From the NCBI GenBank assembly GCA_003024785.1, contig PUQB01000070.1, positions 519,001-583,000 of the forward strand: a stretch of 64,000 bases of DNA. The letters run 5' to 3'. The stretch comes from Selaginella tamariscina. Lineage: Eukaryota; Streptophyta; Lycopodiopsida; Selaginellales; Selaginellaceae. Position numbers and translations under genes: made by a program. Shown piece after piece: positions 24,249 to 37,530 of this stretch. Under the pieces are notes generated by a model. The model saw only the letters and a list, made by a program, of their open reading frames with translations. It made no database searches and had not been told where the DNA came from. Position 1 is the stretch's first letter; each line of letters starts with the position of its first letter.

Positions 24249-27200
24249 TTATTTATTCCAGTGGCGCTCCTTACGTAGTCGAGCTGTGTCTCGTCTGTAA
24301 GCGTTGATGAGGATAGGAGGCGGACCAGGTCCCAATATGCTTGGTGTACTTAGCCTCTTCTGTGTTGCTTCCATCTCTGCCTGTATCTCCAGCTCTTCCG
24401 CACTCGGATAATGCTGAGAATATCCCCCTTGTTCCATCTGTGAGGCCTCCTCCTGTACTCGTACATGTGTGGCTAAACAAGAAATAAACTTAGTTTTCCG
24501 TGTTTGTGCGTGCGTGTGTGTTTCTAGGCAGTCTATAAACAGAACATATTGCTACAAATAATCTGTGTGCGCGGAATGATGTTGAGATTCTACTGTGTGT
24601 GTGTGTGGTAGTTATGAAATCCGGTCTAGATAAACATATATACCTATAGAGAGAGTGACACAGAGAGATGTGTCACATTCCTGATTGTGGCGTGCCGTAA
24701 AATACAAAACATAGGTTTAATAATGAGCACATGAAATTTAGATAAGAAGATAATGTAAATGAAAATTAAAAGAAATACCTTCTGCCGTTTCCATTCCCGT
24801 AACTTCTCCATTCAGTGCCTTCAACAGGCGGCTCATCCCATGGTCTCAAATCCTGCAAATATTCAAATACAAACTATGTTAAATAATATATAGGTATACA
24901 TATATGGTGTGCTAAATTATTATAATACCGGTTTATCTGTGGTTCTTTCACCAGATTCATCCTTGGAAACATGCTCTTCATAATGTTGAATATCCTCACG
25001 TTTAGGAGAGTATTCTCTAGAATACTCGTAGTAATATTCGTCCCGATACTCGTGTCTTCGTTCAGTGTTCCTTTCTGAATACCTTCTCATTGGCTCCTCC
25101 TAAAAAATCAAACATTAAGTACGTACACATACCGTAATCTCAAATAATGCACAAATTCTATCGACATAATTGGATATAATACATTATGTATGAATATACA
25201 ACTTGTTACATTTGTGTACTGGTCGACTGATTAATATAGCATTACACGACTACATAGATATGCGTAGGTGTGTGTGTGTGAGAGAGAGAGAGAAAGAGAG
25301 AGCTTACGTGCTCTTCTTGCACATCATCCCATTTTCTATATGTGTCATCGTGCTCTCGTCGCTTTCTATAAATCATCCTCTTGCTCAGGACTCTTACGCC
25401 TCCTTCATATATCGCTATTATAAGCTAAATATACAAATGTACATCGTGTGTGCGCATGTATGCGTATCACAGACTATATGTAATAAAGAAGAACACGTGA
25501 CAGGATAAATCTAGTATTAATGGGTGTTTGTTGAAGTTAGTTATGTGTGTGTGTATACAAAGAGAGAGAGAGAGAGAGAGAGAGAATATACATGCATACA
25601 TACTTATGATAAACCTTTCAGTGTGATGGACATGAGAATCCTCAAGTTTCTTGGAAAGATCCGCACCGTCCATCTCTATCCGGTTATCTTGCTTTCTCGG
25701 TGAATTTAAATGGTCCATCTCTTGCTCAATACTCCGTATTCCTGGTGCTTCATCTTCCTGTTGTTTCTTATCCTGTAAATATATGTTACTTAAGATTATA
25801 CGTTATTCTATTCAAATTAAATTAATACTTAATATTCTCTACTGATTTGAAAGTAATACGAGTTTATGTCTGCCAACAAGTTTGACTGATTGTAAGAACG
25901 TAGGAATATTAAGTTTACAAATGGCTGTACGTGCACGTGACTGTCACACACGCACAAACCTGGTCTTGTTGCAAACCATCCCGTTTGGATCTTTTGCGTT
26001 CGTAAGTTAGTATTTCTTTAGGTTCCACCATTGTAATTTCCTGTAAAATCAACAATTAAAGAACTATATGTGGTCGGAGAGAGAGAGACCTTAGTTTCAT
26101 CCGGTGACATTTCTTTGTCTTTACGGAAAAGTGGTCTTTTCTTATATTCACCATCGGGATGCCTGTTTGCTCGTCGTGAAAATGCTCGCAGTTCCTGCTT
26201 CAGTAAGTTCAATATTAAATATATATATGCATTATATTATATTATAATGATTTTCTATAAACTAGTAACGTGCTTACTTTTGGTGCAGAGGTTTTTATTA
26301 TGTCAATCGTTGTTGAAATTGTTGTGGTTGATGAATCCTTAATCTCCTCATTGACGGGTATGTATATTCTTCCAGGAGAGTACGAATCCGCCTTTCTAAA
26401 TATGAATGTGTGTATAAACCTGAATAAAAGTGTATAAGTCTAAATATACTGTTTCTTGCATGGTATAAGTAACAAATATGTCGTACATGAAAATCTACTA
26501 ACAAACACGCACGCGCGCGCACACACAAAACGCATACACGCACATGTGCTTACTTAACACATCGCGGATCTGAGGAAGTAGTTTGGCTCTAGAATCTAGA
26601 AAGCTTGAACAGCAACTCGTGAATACATCTGGAAAGAGGGATCTAAAAAAGCAAATAAAAACTTTGAATCCCTAAACCACATACACGAGCGCACGCATGT
26701 TGAAACACGTCAACCAGGTTGGTTCCACTTACCGATAATCTTCAAAAAACTCGTCTAAGTTTTGAATTTCGATGTACTCAAGTCCTGCTTCCTTCGCAAG
26801 TCTGTATAAAATCTTATGATACAAAAAACAAGCGCGCGCAAGCGCACACACACACACATACTTTACATCTGCATACGATTTTACAGCAACGTGCATGCAC
26901 TACAATATACATACATCCAACCTGATAAGACTTGGAAAATGCACGAGGAGTTGAGTCTGAGGAGCCAAAAAACCATCGTCTACAAAACGTAGCTGATATC
27001 TCGTACCAAAATGATTAAAACTAGAAAAGACCACGTTAAATATATATTAATTTCTAGATTCAAAATATCATTGTGATTACCGGTCATCCTCAAATGTGAT
27101 TGAATATAATTCAGCTTTAACACGAGGAATATTTCCATAACGAAGGGCCCCTGTCTTTAGAGCAGATTCAACTGCTTTTTGATATTTCGACCTATACATA

Positions 27201-28374
27201 ACATTATGATAGTTAGCATAAAACATACTTAGCAGTATTAAATAACACGTACTTTACTTAATGAAAGTTAATGATAGTTTATTAATACTTACCAGAGTGT
27301 TGAGGAATCAGCAGTAATTCCGAAAAAGAAGCCACCGGATTTCAGTAAACTAACCACGTTCTGCAGCAGTTGCTTTACCTTTTCTTCACTATACCATGAA
27401 TCCTTAAAATCGTTTTATATAGTCAGTGTGCGTGGGCTTATATTTACACAAACACAGACACAGCTACACATATAAAGGGATGCATATGTGATACACAGCT
27501 TTCACATATATAGACAGACACCCAACCACGTGCGTATACATACAGACACTCCATGAATAACATGTTTAACTACCTGTAAATTCTTTAGACAACATACAGT
27601 GTCGAATGGAAGGTCCTTGTCCTGTAGTTTGGATTCAAGTTCCCCCTGAAAAAAGGGAGAACACTAATAAATTGCGAAGTGATTAACAGATACTAGTTCG
27701 GATGTGTGTGTGTGAGAGAGAGAGAGTGTGAGTGAGAGAGAGAGAGAGAGATTAAAATACCAGCAACGGATCTAGTTGACAAAAACTAGCAGAGTACGGC
27801 GTGTTGAGCGTCTTCCATTCTTCCTTCGCATCTTCCAGTGCTGAACAAGATAAATCTGGAAAATAATATTAACAATGAAAAATAAACATATACAAACAAA
27901 ATATGTTATGAACTTTCAAAACTAGCAACGTGTGTGTGTGTGTGTGAAAAACACAACGGTTTATGCACCTGGCTCAATTGATGTATAATAAAACATAACA
28001 CATGCATATATACAATATACGTACCTAGACCAACATAACTGCCGATTTTAGCTGCTGCCCATTTTGCACTATCAGTTCCTCTACCACAGAGAAGATCGCA
28101 AACCTGCCCCAACGGGGTCATTCATAGAAATGCAAAATGGAGAGATTTCACTACAATCTTGACAAATTCATGAGAAATCCATCAATTAGGAACACAATGC
28201 GGTGTGAATCTACATACGCATACGCAGAACACACACATACACATAAATACATACGGATGTGCCCGGAGAGACGAGCTGCTGCAGGAGCACAGATTTGACG
28301 AAGTCTAGAAGCCGGCCAGGGAGGCCGGTTGCCCATGGCGGAGCACTACCCCATGTCCCTCCCGCTGTCGCCAT
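24249..28374 (-). CDS. mRNA cap guanine-N7 methyltransferase (plant type 2-like)
   Basis: A SAM-dependent enzyme that methylates the cap guanine of nuclear pre-mRNA. Exons from the start are 28255-28374 (MATAGGTWGSAPPW, then RLLDFVKSVLLQQLV), 28025-28103 (VCDLLCGRGTDSAKW, SAM motif I), 27761-27855, 27574-27645, 27293-27402 (LLKSGGFFFGITADSSTLW), 27081-27191, 26922-27020 (LLVHFPSLIR), 26733-26801 (LAKEAGLEYIEIQNL), 26554-26642, 26278-26395, 26090-26194, 25960-26040, 25615-25772, 25308-25365, 24929-25099, 24779-24852 and 24249-about 24479. The tail is long and rich in Arg, Glu and Tyr, ending with ILGPGP, a motif also near the C terminus of plant homologues. Phases fit through 26554. The joins 26554/26395 and 24779/24479 do not keep the expected frame with the sites I chose, so a small exon or other site is missed there, or the gene has a defect. 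Confidence 0.82.
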
Positions 28375-28399
28375 TGCTCATGGTATATTCATTAAAACC

Positions 28400-28689
28400 C
28401 TAATTGCATTAGGTCATGTAATTATCCCTTTTTATATTGGTATTTTAGTTTGCAAACAATATTATTAAACAAAACTAAATTTATTATATGCAAATACATT
28501 TTAATATTATGCATAAAAAATCATATAAGTATATGAGAATCATTAAGCAAAAAAGTGTAATCAATTATATGATAAATATTTATTATAATAAAATCAAACC
28601 TTAAATTCTCTACCGAAAATACATGCCATGTAAATGTATATATAGTAGTCTCTGTTTAATTTACTTCTCAGTTATTTACAATGCAAATG

Positions 28690-28732
<43 letters not shown>

Positions 28733-30075
28733 TATATATATAATTTATTTATTTATTGTGAGTCTTATTTTCAATTTTTATTTTTACATTAAACATAAGA
28801 TACTATTAATATATTTATTCTCTCTATGGTTACAATGTTTTAAATAAAATAAAATCTATTACAATATATTTAATAAAATATATTACTAAAATACAAGGAT
28901 ATTTTTATACATAAATTTCTACACTTTTTGGTAAGTAGAGCATATAATTCTTCATTAATATCCCAAAATATTGTTAAATTACTTTTAATTCTAAAATAAA
29001 TTGTGACTTATAAACATTAATACAAAAAATAAAGTAATGAAAAAATTAGGCTGATGATGAAGAAGTTAAGAATATAATAAATGATTCAAAAAAGATTGAC
29101 ATTTAAAAGAGCAAAACAAAGGACGAAATTATAAAATAACACGTAATAGAGTTGTTTTATCAACCAATGTAAAATAAATTATGCCAAAAATATCACTTTG
29201 TTTAAAAAATATTAAAGTTCATGATATGTTCTTGGAACATGAAACATCTTCATCGTCTATATCTTTATTAATTATCAACATTAAAACACTATTATGAGAA
29301 ATAATAACTCTTAAATATTTTACATGACTTTGATCAAACTTGCACTTTTGACAATTTTAAATGTTAATTAATGTTGTCATAGCCATAATAAAATATGTTA
29401 CACAAACTAAATGTTTTTGATCGAGTACATAAAAAAGTTATTCAAAGACACTGTTGCAAAAGATTATAAATATTAAAGTTTTATGAAGTAATCGTAATGT
29501 AGTATTTATTAAATAAAAAACATCACTATGAACTCATACAATTTATTAAATATATATAAGATCGTCTTAGTTCACTTATATAGGATCAAAAAAACTTATT
29601 AGTAATTATGAAAAACCTATTCCCATCTAATTTATTAATGATGTTAAGTTCAAATGCCATATTGAGTTACATCAATAACATGCCACTCTTTAAATTAATA
29701 TATATTGAACATTATATAAAATCTTTTGTTTCTCTTCTTAAGATGAACAATGAATTATAATTTTGAATGGTATAAATCTGATGATGAAAGTTAATTATGA
29801 TTGTCCCAGTTAAAACCCATTGAAATATTATTTCAAATTAACGTAAAAACATTTTAATGAAGGAATCAGAAGGGAAAAAGCACATCTAAATAAACATGAA
29901 GAGATTGAAGAGATTAACAAATTCTAAAATATATTGCAGATTATGATTGCAAAAATGAACAGTCGAGAACAAATACTTATCCTTACTCTAAAGTCAACTT
30001 TGCTTGCCAAAATGTAAAAAGAACACCTAAGAGTAAAGATTTCTTCACATGTGAAATCTATAGTACAAGTGACAT
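28400..30075. other. AT-rich intergenic DNA with a (TA)n run
   Basis: It lies upstream of the cap methyltransferase start. A (TA)n run occupies about 28692-28740. No other gene or element was recognised. Confidence 0.65.
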
Positions 30076-30079
30076 TAAC

Positions 30080-30450
30080 ATGTTTGTTATGTTGAACTAG
30101 TGATCTTAACCATTTACTTACATATGTTTACAATATAATTACAATTATAATAATGTTGGATTCATACAAAACCATGAGGTCAAGGGTGATATATAACACT
30201 ATTGAAAGTCAATCTCATGGTTATATTTATAGTTTAAAACTTTAAAATATATATATTCGGAATTCACTAAACATTTCTTAATTATAAAGTACAATGTGAC
30301 TATCATGTAAACTCCAGTCTCCATAGGTTTCTAAGTTAGTTAGTAACAAGAGGAAGCTTAGGAAGAGGAGGCACAGTTCAAGTTAGGTTAAGCTCACCAT
30401 GCGTGTCCAATGAACTACCATGCGTCCAGTATGTTTTGCTCAACGCCGCT
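30080..30450 (-). pseudogene. Fragment of the MYB-CC last exon plus its 3' flank
   Basis: Bases 30290-30450 are a diverged, deleted copy of about 4500-4740. Shared words are 'gtaacaagaggaagct', 'aggaagaggaggcacagt', 'agctcaccatg' and 'ccagtatgtt'. Bases 30080-30160 match the flank repeat downstream of the intact gene. Only the 3' end is present and it has no start or DNA-binding region. It precedes the second BTB copy, as the fragment at 541-610 precedes the first. Confidence 0.75.
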
Positions 30451-30603
30451 GAAATAACTCACTCATTTAGTTAAAAATAAAAATAAACTTGAATATGTAT
30501 TTATCAAAGACTGCCGTTCAAAACCCTTCTTTTTATTTAAATATTTGAAAAAATATATTACATGAAAAACACTGTATATATCCATTTTAAGGTTTAAGAT
30601 TTG

Positions 30604-30763
30604 AAGAGGAACGCGCGGACGCGAACCCTCAACTTTCAAAAATGATGACGTCAACCTTCCCAATTGGGGAGATTGTAGGCGGGCCAAGCCTTAGTGCAAT
30701 GGAAAGGCCTCACCTAGGTTATCCGCCTCCTTGATTACGGATTAACCCCGTCCAGGTAAGTAT
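30604..30763 (-). ncRNA. U1: U1 spliceosomal snRNA
   Basis: Read on the minus strand, the RNA starts ATACTTACCTGGACGGGGT, the universal U1 5' end that pairs with 5' splice sites. It continues with plant U1 landmarks: CCATTGCACTAAGG (stem-loop II side), ATCTCCCCAATTGGGA (stem-loop III), GTTGACGTCAT, an Sm-type site CATTTTTGA, and a final GC-rich stem (GAGGGTTCGCG paired with GCGCGTTCCTC). The length of about 160 nt is normal. The Sm site begins with C rather than A, and stem-loop I has changes that seem to keep pairing (AATCCG with CGGATAA). It may be a functional or slightly variant copy. It lies between the MYB-CC fragment and the 3' end of BTB copy 2. Confidence 0.93.
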
Positions 30764-30785
30764 GTAATCCGTCCTATGGCCCGCC

Positions 30786-30833
30786 CTTATATAGTGCTTG
30801 TCCCGCCCAAGGCCACGCTAGTGCATATGGGAT
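30786..30833 (-). promoter_or_regulatory. U1 snRNA promoter: TATA box and upstream sequence element
   Basis: In gene sense, TATATAAG lies about 23-30 bp before the U1 start. ATCCCATATGC (30823-30833) agrees with the plant upstream element RTCCCACATCG at 8 of 11 positions. The gap of about 29 bp between them is nearer the long spacing known for Pol II snRNA genes in plants than the short Pol III spacing. Confidence 0.7.
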
Positions 30834-32389
30834 AGATGCCCCATTCCACGTGGCGCAAGCTCATGCGCATATGCTGTCCAACGGCTAGGATTAACCACAA
30901 CTTATCTTCACACACACATATACGAGTGTACGGTGGTAGGTAATACACAAAATTTCAATGAATAGAATTTATTGACAACTCTTCCAGGTTGTTTAATTGA
31001 AAATCGACTTGTACAAGAAGCATGTTCTCCTCCAGATAGCCATCGTATTCCAAGGTTTCTAACAATGCAAACTCATGGGATCCGGCGACATGCTCTGATG
31101 GACAGGACACTCTCCGTTCAGACTCTGCAAAATACACACATACTTACTTCTCATGTAGTTGTCTGTGTCACTACGGACTATGCTCATGCGAATGTACCAA
31201 GTATGTCCGGGAGTCATCACAGTGACAGCGTCCAAAAACAAAGACAAGTATGGAAAGCTTTTACGAGCGTTGAGTCTCCTGCAAGTAAACAAGTATTATA
31301 CAAACAACTAATTAATAATAATTGCAAGTACCAGCGACAGCCCGCAGCATCGAAAACTTTGGACGACTTGGTGCGAGGTACTTAGGAGAAACCACTTAAC
31401 CTCCACAGGTAACCGTGATGCCCAATGAGATTCTTCACCTGGTTCAACTTGTTCAACTTGCAGGAGAGAGCGTCTGCCATGAACGGTATGCATACGCAAT
31501 TCAATTCCTTAGCAGTGCTTGTAATGAGATCCGTAAGCTTCTCTGTGGACATCACACCATAGTTGATGTGTGGGACTACTTGCGCAAGCAACTGCCTGCT
31601 GTCTCTCCTGTGCGTTTGCAAAGGTCGCATTTGCCCAGCTCATTCATGTCGTGACCTTCATTTGCATCAATCGCATTGTTTATCACAAGAAGTTCAAATA
31701 CATCCACGGACAGACCTTCCACATCCCTTCACAGTACACACACACGACGAGTCAAAACACACACACATACCCACACAGTACCTTGGGCTTTCAACATTGA
31801 AGTGCCGAACAAAGAACGATTCAGCTCTTTCTCTAATGGGACTAACCAGGTCGTTCGATGGTAGATGATCGAGACACAGCATAGCAAAGTCCAGGTCCAT
31901 GGGGCGACTGCAAATCTTCTCCACGGCTGCTCTCACACAAGTATCTGATGCATACTTGTCTGCGACTATAACCACTTGCAGCAAAATTGAGTACTCCAGA
32001 GTGAAGGAAGTCCAGAAACTTCATGGTAGCACGTGCCTCTGCAATCGGTATGCTTGTTAAATACTCGTATTCACGTGTGTGTGTGTGTCTACAAGATACC
32101 TAAATCACTTGCTACATGCAGCACGGCTTCCTTCTTCTCCGACTCTCTCGTTTGACTTTCAAAAGCCTGTTTGCATCACATGTTTAATATATTAACAAAT
32201 TGCACACACACACACACCTCTCTCTCTCTCCCTTACACACACACACCTCTCTCTCTCCCTTACACACACACACACAATTTTACAAAACATAATCATATTA
32301 CAAATAACAAAGCCACATACACTAAGCTTACATTCTTTTAGAAGTGGTTATGCAGGAAGCACCCACCACCACTCTCTCTCACACGCACA

Positions 32390-35300
32390 ACCCACAACAT
32401 ATAACACATACACACAGTCAGGTAGCTGCATACGATCGACAGTACACGCCAAAACCCACAACATATAACACGTACACACACAGTCGAGTAGCTGCAAACG
32501 ATCCTGTTATGACCCATATAACGAATCAAAGAATATTCCCCAGAAAGGTATAAGCTAGAATATTCCTAGGGAGCTATACCTAGATCTAAGGAAGAATTAA
32601 GGACACACTATTATTGGAAGCCTTTCTTGGAGAGCAGCGTGTGGAGACTAGAGACAGCTCGGGGAGGTCGGGTGGTATTGTGAGGGTCTCTAGATTGTAC
32701 GTAGAGGTGCCTAACAATTTGGTATCGGAGGCGAGGTTCGAGATGAGTGACCGGTGGGAAGGAGAAGACAACACCAATGAGGAGTGGACGAACCAGGAAA
32801 TCGTGCTCGAATTATACGCTATGGCGAAGGATTCCAAGCAATTTCAAGAGTACGTGACTGGTTCCTTGGAGGTGATTCGTGAGCGGTTGGATACTATTGA
32901 AGATCAACTTGCTCAAGGAACCATGACTGGTAAGAGCAGGGTGCTAGATCGTCTTCGCGTTCCACCTTTTACCGGTAAAGAATCTGCGGATGAGGCTATG
33001 AGTTGGCTTGAGATAGCAGCGAACTTGCTCACTGCACAGGGAGTAACTACCGAGCAGGCTATGATAGCTGTATCAGTAGCCTTGAAGGATAAAGCTGCGA
33101 GGTGGTGGACACGCATTCGAAATCAGCGCCAGTTAGCTCACCAGGAGATGATTGCAACTTGGGAGGAGTTCTCTGAGCTATTTAAGAAGGAGTATGCTCC
33201 TCGGTTCGATGTGTCTCATGCAAGGCGTGAATTGCGACATTTAGAGCAAGGGAAGATGACCTTGGACGATTACATTGAGAAATTGAGTCAATTACTTTGC
33301 CGTGTACCTGACGTGTCTGTCAACCAGCAGAAGGATTATTTTGTAGATGGGCTGCGAAGTGCTAACTTGCGTAGACATCTTAACTCGGTAATTCAGTCCA
33401 AGACTTTAGAGGAGCTGTTCGAATATGCTCGCTTGCTAAATGAGGAGGATAAGGTGTTTAAGGAGAATGAACGACATGGCAAGAAGCGTGGTAGGAGCAC
33501 CTCTCCAAGTCCTCGTGAGCACCAGGAGTATAGAGGGAATAGCCATCGTGCTAGGCCGAAGTCCAAGCTGGTAGCTTCTAGTTCTTATCGCACCGACAAC
33601 CGGCCTAAGAAGATTGTCAAGGTGTTTGATAGTGAACGTTGCCACCTGTGTGGAGAGGTGGGACACTGGAAGGCCAATTGTCCCAGGAGGAACAAGCCCA
33701 AGGGCAAGGGGTTCAATGGTGACAAGGACAAGGAGACACCTAAGAAGCTTCAGGAGATGGAGCGTGGAGAGGAACACAAGGGAGATAGTTCTAAACCACG
33801 AGGTAAATTTTTGTCTGTTCTTGCTCGACAGGTAAACTGCATGGCACGGGAGGAGCCACACACACGTGCTATTGTGGTGGAGGGACGACTTGGTGAACGT
33901 CCAGTGCGAATCCTCTTGGATAGCGGAAGTAGCGATAACTTTGTATCAGCAAAGTTAGTGCAGGAGTGCAGCTTGCCCATGAAGACTGTGCCTCAATACG
34001 AGATTGAGGGCTCAGCTACTGTCACACAGAGCTGGAATGCTTGTGTGGAGGAGTTACAGCTGACGGTTGGCAAAACTCAGCTGGTGGAGACGTTCTTCTT
34101 GCGGAGCTAGCGCGTGTGGACCTCATCCTTGGGATGAGCTGGCTGGAGCGTGTGGATCCTGAGATCAAGTGGAGCATCAAGCGAGTGAAGCTTGAGTACA
34201 GTGGAGTGAAAGATACTTGGTTTGGAACAAGGCTTGAGTCTCCAAACAAGTATCTTTCTGCTATGTCTTTGAAGAAATATCTCCGTAATAAAGAAGATCA
34301 AGTCTTTCTGATGTATATACGTGAGTTAGATTCTTCTAATGTCACATTGGGCGAGGCTGCTGTGCAAGTTGTCCTTGAGGAATTTGCTGATGTCTTCCCT
34401 CCTGAGCTACCTCATGGCTTACCACCTGCAAGAGGTGTGGAGCATGAGATTGTGTTGGAACAGGGTACGAAAGCTATTTACCGTAAGCCGTTCCGACTGA
34501 GCCATGCTGAGGAGCAAGAGGTTAAGAGACAAGTGATGGAGCTATTGGAATATGGCTTCATACAACCCAAGATTTGGTGCACCAGTATTGCTTGTCAGGA
34601 AGAAGGATGGCACCATGAGGATGTGCATAGACTACAGAGCTCTCAACAAGCAAACAGTGAAGGACAGGATGCCCATGCCACGTGTGGATACTATCATGGA
34701 TCATCTCGGTGGAGCCAGAGTGTTCACCAAGATAGACTTGCGTAGCGGGTATCATCAGATTGCTGTGAAGGAGGCAGATATCTACAAAACTGCTTTCAAC
34801 ACTAGCTTCGGGCATTTTGAGTTCACTGTTATGCCATTTGGCTTAACAAATGCCCCAGCCACATTCACTCGGTTGATGACTGAGGTGTTTGGTGACTACT
34901 TGCATGACTTTGTGGAGATCTTCCTCGACGATATTCTTATTTACAGTAAGAATATGAAGGAGCATGTGGAGCATTTGCGGAGAGTTCTTCAATTGCTGAG
35001 GAAGAACAAGCTCTATGCAAAGAAGAGCAAATGTGCATTTGCTCAGTGCGAAGTGGAGTATTTGGGTCACATTGTGACGCCAAGTGGAGTGAAGACTGAT
35101 CCACAGAAGGTGGCAGTGGTGGAGCAATGGCCAGTTCCTAGCAATGCACAAGAGTTACGGAGTTTCTTGGGCATGGCTGGTTATTACCGGCGGTATGTCA
35201 AGGATTATGCCAAGAAAGCTTCTCCGTTAACTAGGTTGCTAAGGAAGGACGTTCCCTTTGCATGGAGTGCTTCAGAGGAGAGCAGTTTCCAAGCTTTGAA

Positions 35301-37530
35301 ACAAGCTTTGGTACGTGCACCAGTTTTATGTATTGCAGATCCCTCTAAGCCTTATGAGGTATCGTGTGATGCAAGTGGAGTGGCCAGCTGTACTTATGCA
35401 AGAGGGAAGGCCTATTGCTTATGAGAGTCGTACTTTGAATCCTGCAGAGCAACGGTACTCAACGTATGAGCAAGAACTACTGGCTATTGTTAATGCATTA
35501 CGAGTTTGGAGGCACTATCTTTATGGTGCAAGTTTCAAGGTGTTTACAGATCACAAGCCTTTGGTGTATCTGTTCACACAGAAAGAGTTAAACTCTCGGC
35601 AAGCTCGCTGGATGGTTAAGCTCATGGAGTTTGGCGAATTTCCTATTGAGCATCGCGCAGGAAAGACTAACGTGGTGGCAGATGCTTTGTCACGCGTTAG
35701 GAGAGCCACAGTAGTGGGAGAATTCCAAACACGCTTATGTAATGCATTAACAAGGACGGTCAGTGAGTTTAGCCAAGTAGTTCAACATGCTCAAGCACAA
35801 GACGCCGAGGTGCAGGAGCTCAAAGGACAGCTAGAGCCACCATTCTCATTTCAGGATGGGGTTTTGTACTACAATGGCCGTGTGTACCTTCCTCGTGTGG
35901 ACCATTTGATCAACCAGGTACTATATTTTCATCATGATCGCCCGGAGGCTGGTCATTTTGGGGGAGGAAAACGTATGAGTTGATCAAGAGGAGGTTCTAC
36001 TGGAGGAATATGAAAGCTGATATCATAGAGTACTGCAGGACTTGTGACAAGTGTCAGCAAGTAAAGGTGCCCAGGGAGAAACCAGGTGGGCTATTAGTAC
36101 CATTGCCTATTCCAGACAGGCGATGGGGCAGTATCTCTATGGACTTTGTCACCCATTTGCCAAGGACACAGAGGCAGAATGAACAGGTGTGGGTCATTGT
36201 GGACAGGTTGACAAAGTTTGTCAAGTTAGTTCCCTTGGGGAAGAATGTGAATGCATCCGAGCTAGCTACGATGTATTTACAACATGATTTCCAGATGATA
36301 TTGTAAGTGATAGGGACTCCAAGTTCACTTCTAGCTTTTGGAGAGGCTTTTCTAAGTGCATAGAAGTGAAGCTTAAGCTGTGTAGCGGAGATCATCCCGA
36401 AACAGATGGGCAAACAGAGAGGGTGAACCAAGTTCTGGAAGATATGCTAAGGTGCACTATTAACCAGAAGGAAGGTCAGTGGGATAAGTATATTCCATTA
36501 CTCGAGTTTGCTTATAATAACAGCCAGCACAGTGGCATTGGAATGAGTCCATACTATGCTATGTTTGGACGACATCCCAAGACAGCTTTTGAGCTCGGTT
36601 TAGCAAGTAAGAAGGCTCAAGGCAACATGGATGAGGAAGCTAAAGATCTGATTGAACTTGAAAACATTCAGAGTTTGTGCAAGAAGAACTTACAAGCAGC
36701 TCAGAGCCGAGCTATCAAGTTTGCTAATGAGCACAGAAGCTTCCGAGAGTTCCAGGTGGGGGATTATGTATATCTCCGAGTGGTATTTGCCACACATGTA
36801 AGGCGGAACACAGTTGTGGCCTTACGGAAGGGACGCAATGATAAGTTGTCTCCCAGGTACTCAGGTCCTTATGAGATTCTGGAGCGTATCGGTAAGGTGG
36901 CATATCGACTACGGCTGCCAGAAGGAGTGAGGGTGCACCCAGTGTTTCACGTTAGCCAGTTAAAGAGAGTACTCACAAGGAACGAGTCCCGGGTAGATTC
37001 TTTGTGGATGTACGAGGCTAATGATACAGGACCAATTGAGTAAGTTATACTGCCCTTGAGGACAAGGACTTGCTAATGGGGGGAGGATTGTTATGACCCA
37101 TATAACGAATCAAAGAATATTCCCCAGAAAGGTATAAGCTAGAATATTCCTAGGAGCTATACCTAGATCTAAGGAAGAATTAAGGGCACACTATTATTGG
37201 AAGCCTTTCTTGGAGAGCAGCGTGTGGAGACGGGGAGGTCGGGTGGTATTGTGAGGGTCTCTAGATTGTACGTAGAGGTGCCTAACAGATCCACAGTACA
37301 CACCAACACATACACACAGTCATGTAGCTGCATACGATCGACAGTACATGCCAAACCCACAACATATAAAACATACACACACAGTCAGGTAGCTGTGTAC
37401 GATCAACAATACACGCCAAACCCACAACATATAACACATACACACAGTCAGGCAGCTGCGTTAGATCAACAGTGCACTCCAAACCCTTGACATATAACAC
37501 ATACACACACAGTCAGGTAGCAGCCCACAC
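32390..37530. repeat. Minisatellite in BTB intron 1, split by the gypsy insertion
   Basis: Units of about 60 bp ('cagtcaggtagctgcatacg', then 'acagtacacgcc', then 'cacaacatataacacatac') occur about twice at 32390-32499 and four times at 37293-37520. The retrotransposon sits inside the array at the word gatcc. A single related unit also appears in copy 1 (about 1650-1680: 'cacagtcaggatcaacagtacgc'). Confidence 0.85.
32505..37287 (+). mobile_element. Ty3/gypsy LTR retrotransposon, young, nested in a BTB intron
   Basis: LTRs are 32505-32716 and 37089-37287, both starting TGTTATGACC and ending CTAACA. They are flanked by the 5-bp duplication GATCC (32500-32504 and 37288-37292). A tRNA-Met-type primer site (TGGTATCGGAGGC) follows the 5' LTR, and a purine run (gggggaggat) precedes the 3' LTR. 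Parts in order are Gag (from about 32743) with a CCHC knuckle (CHLCGEVGHWKANC, near 33640), protease (LLDSGSSDNF), reverse transcriptase ([10 protein letters not shown], near 34920), RNase H, integrase with HHCC and D,D,E core, and a GPY/F-like module ([18 protein letters not shown]). No chromodomain is evident. The LTRs are nearly identical apart from one substitution and two small indels, so insertion was recent. Gag-protease is open; pol is broken, with about four to five breaks. Confidence 0.93.

Noticed and set aside
32390-32500. Regular spaced repeat that might suggest a CRISPR-like array
   Set aside because: Units are directly adjacent with no unique spacers, the array is interrupted by a retrotransposon, and the genome is eukaryotic. 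It is an intronic minisatellite.
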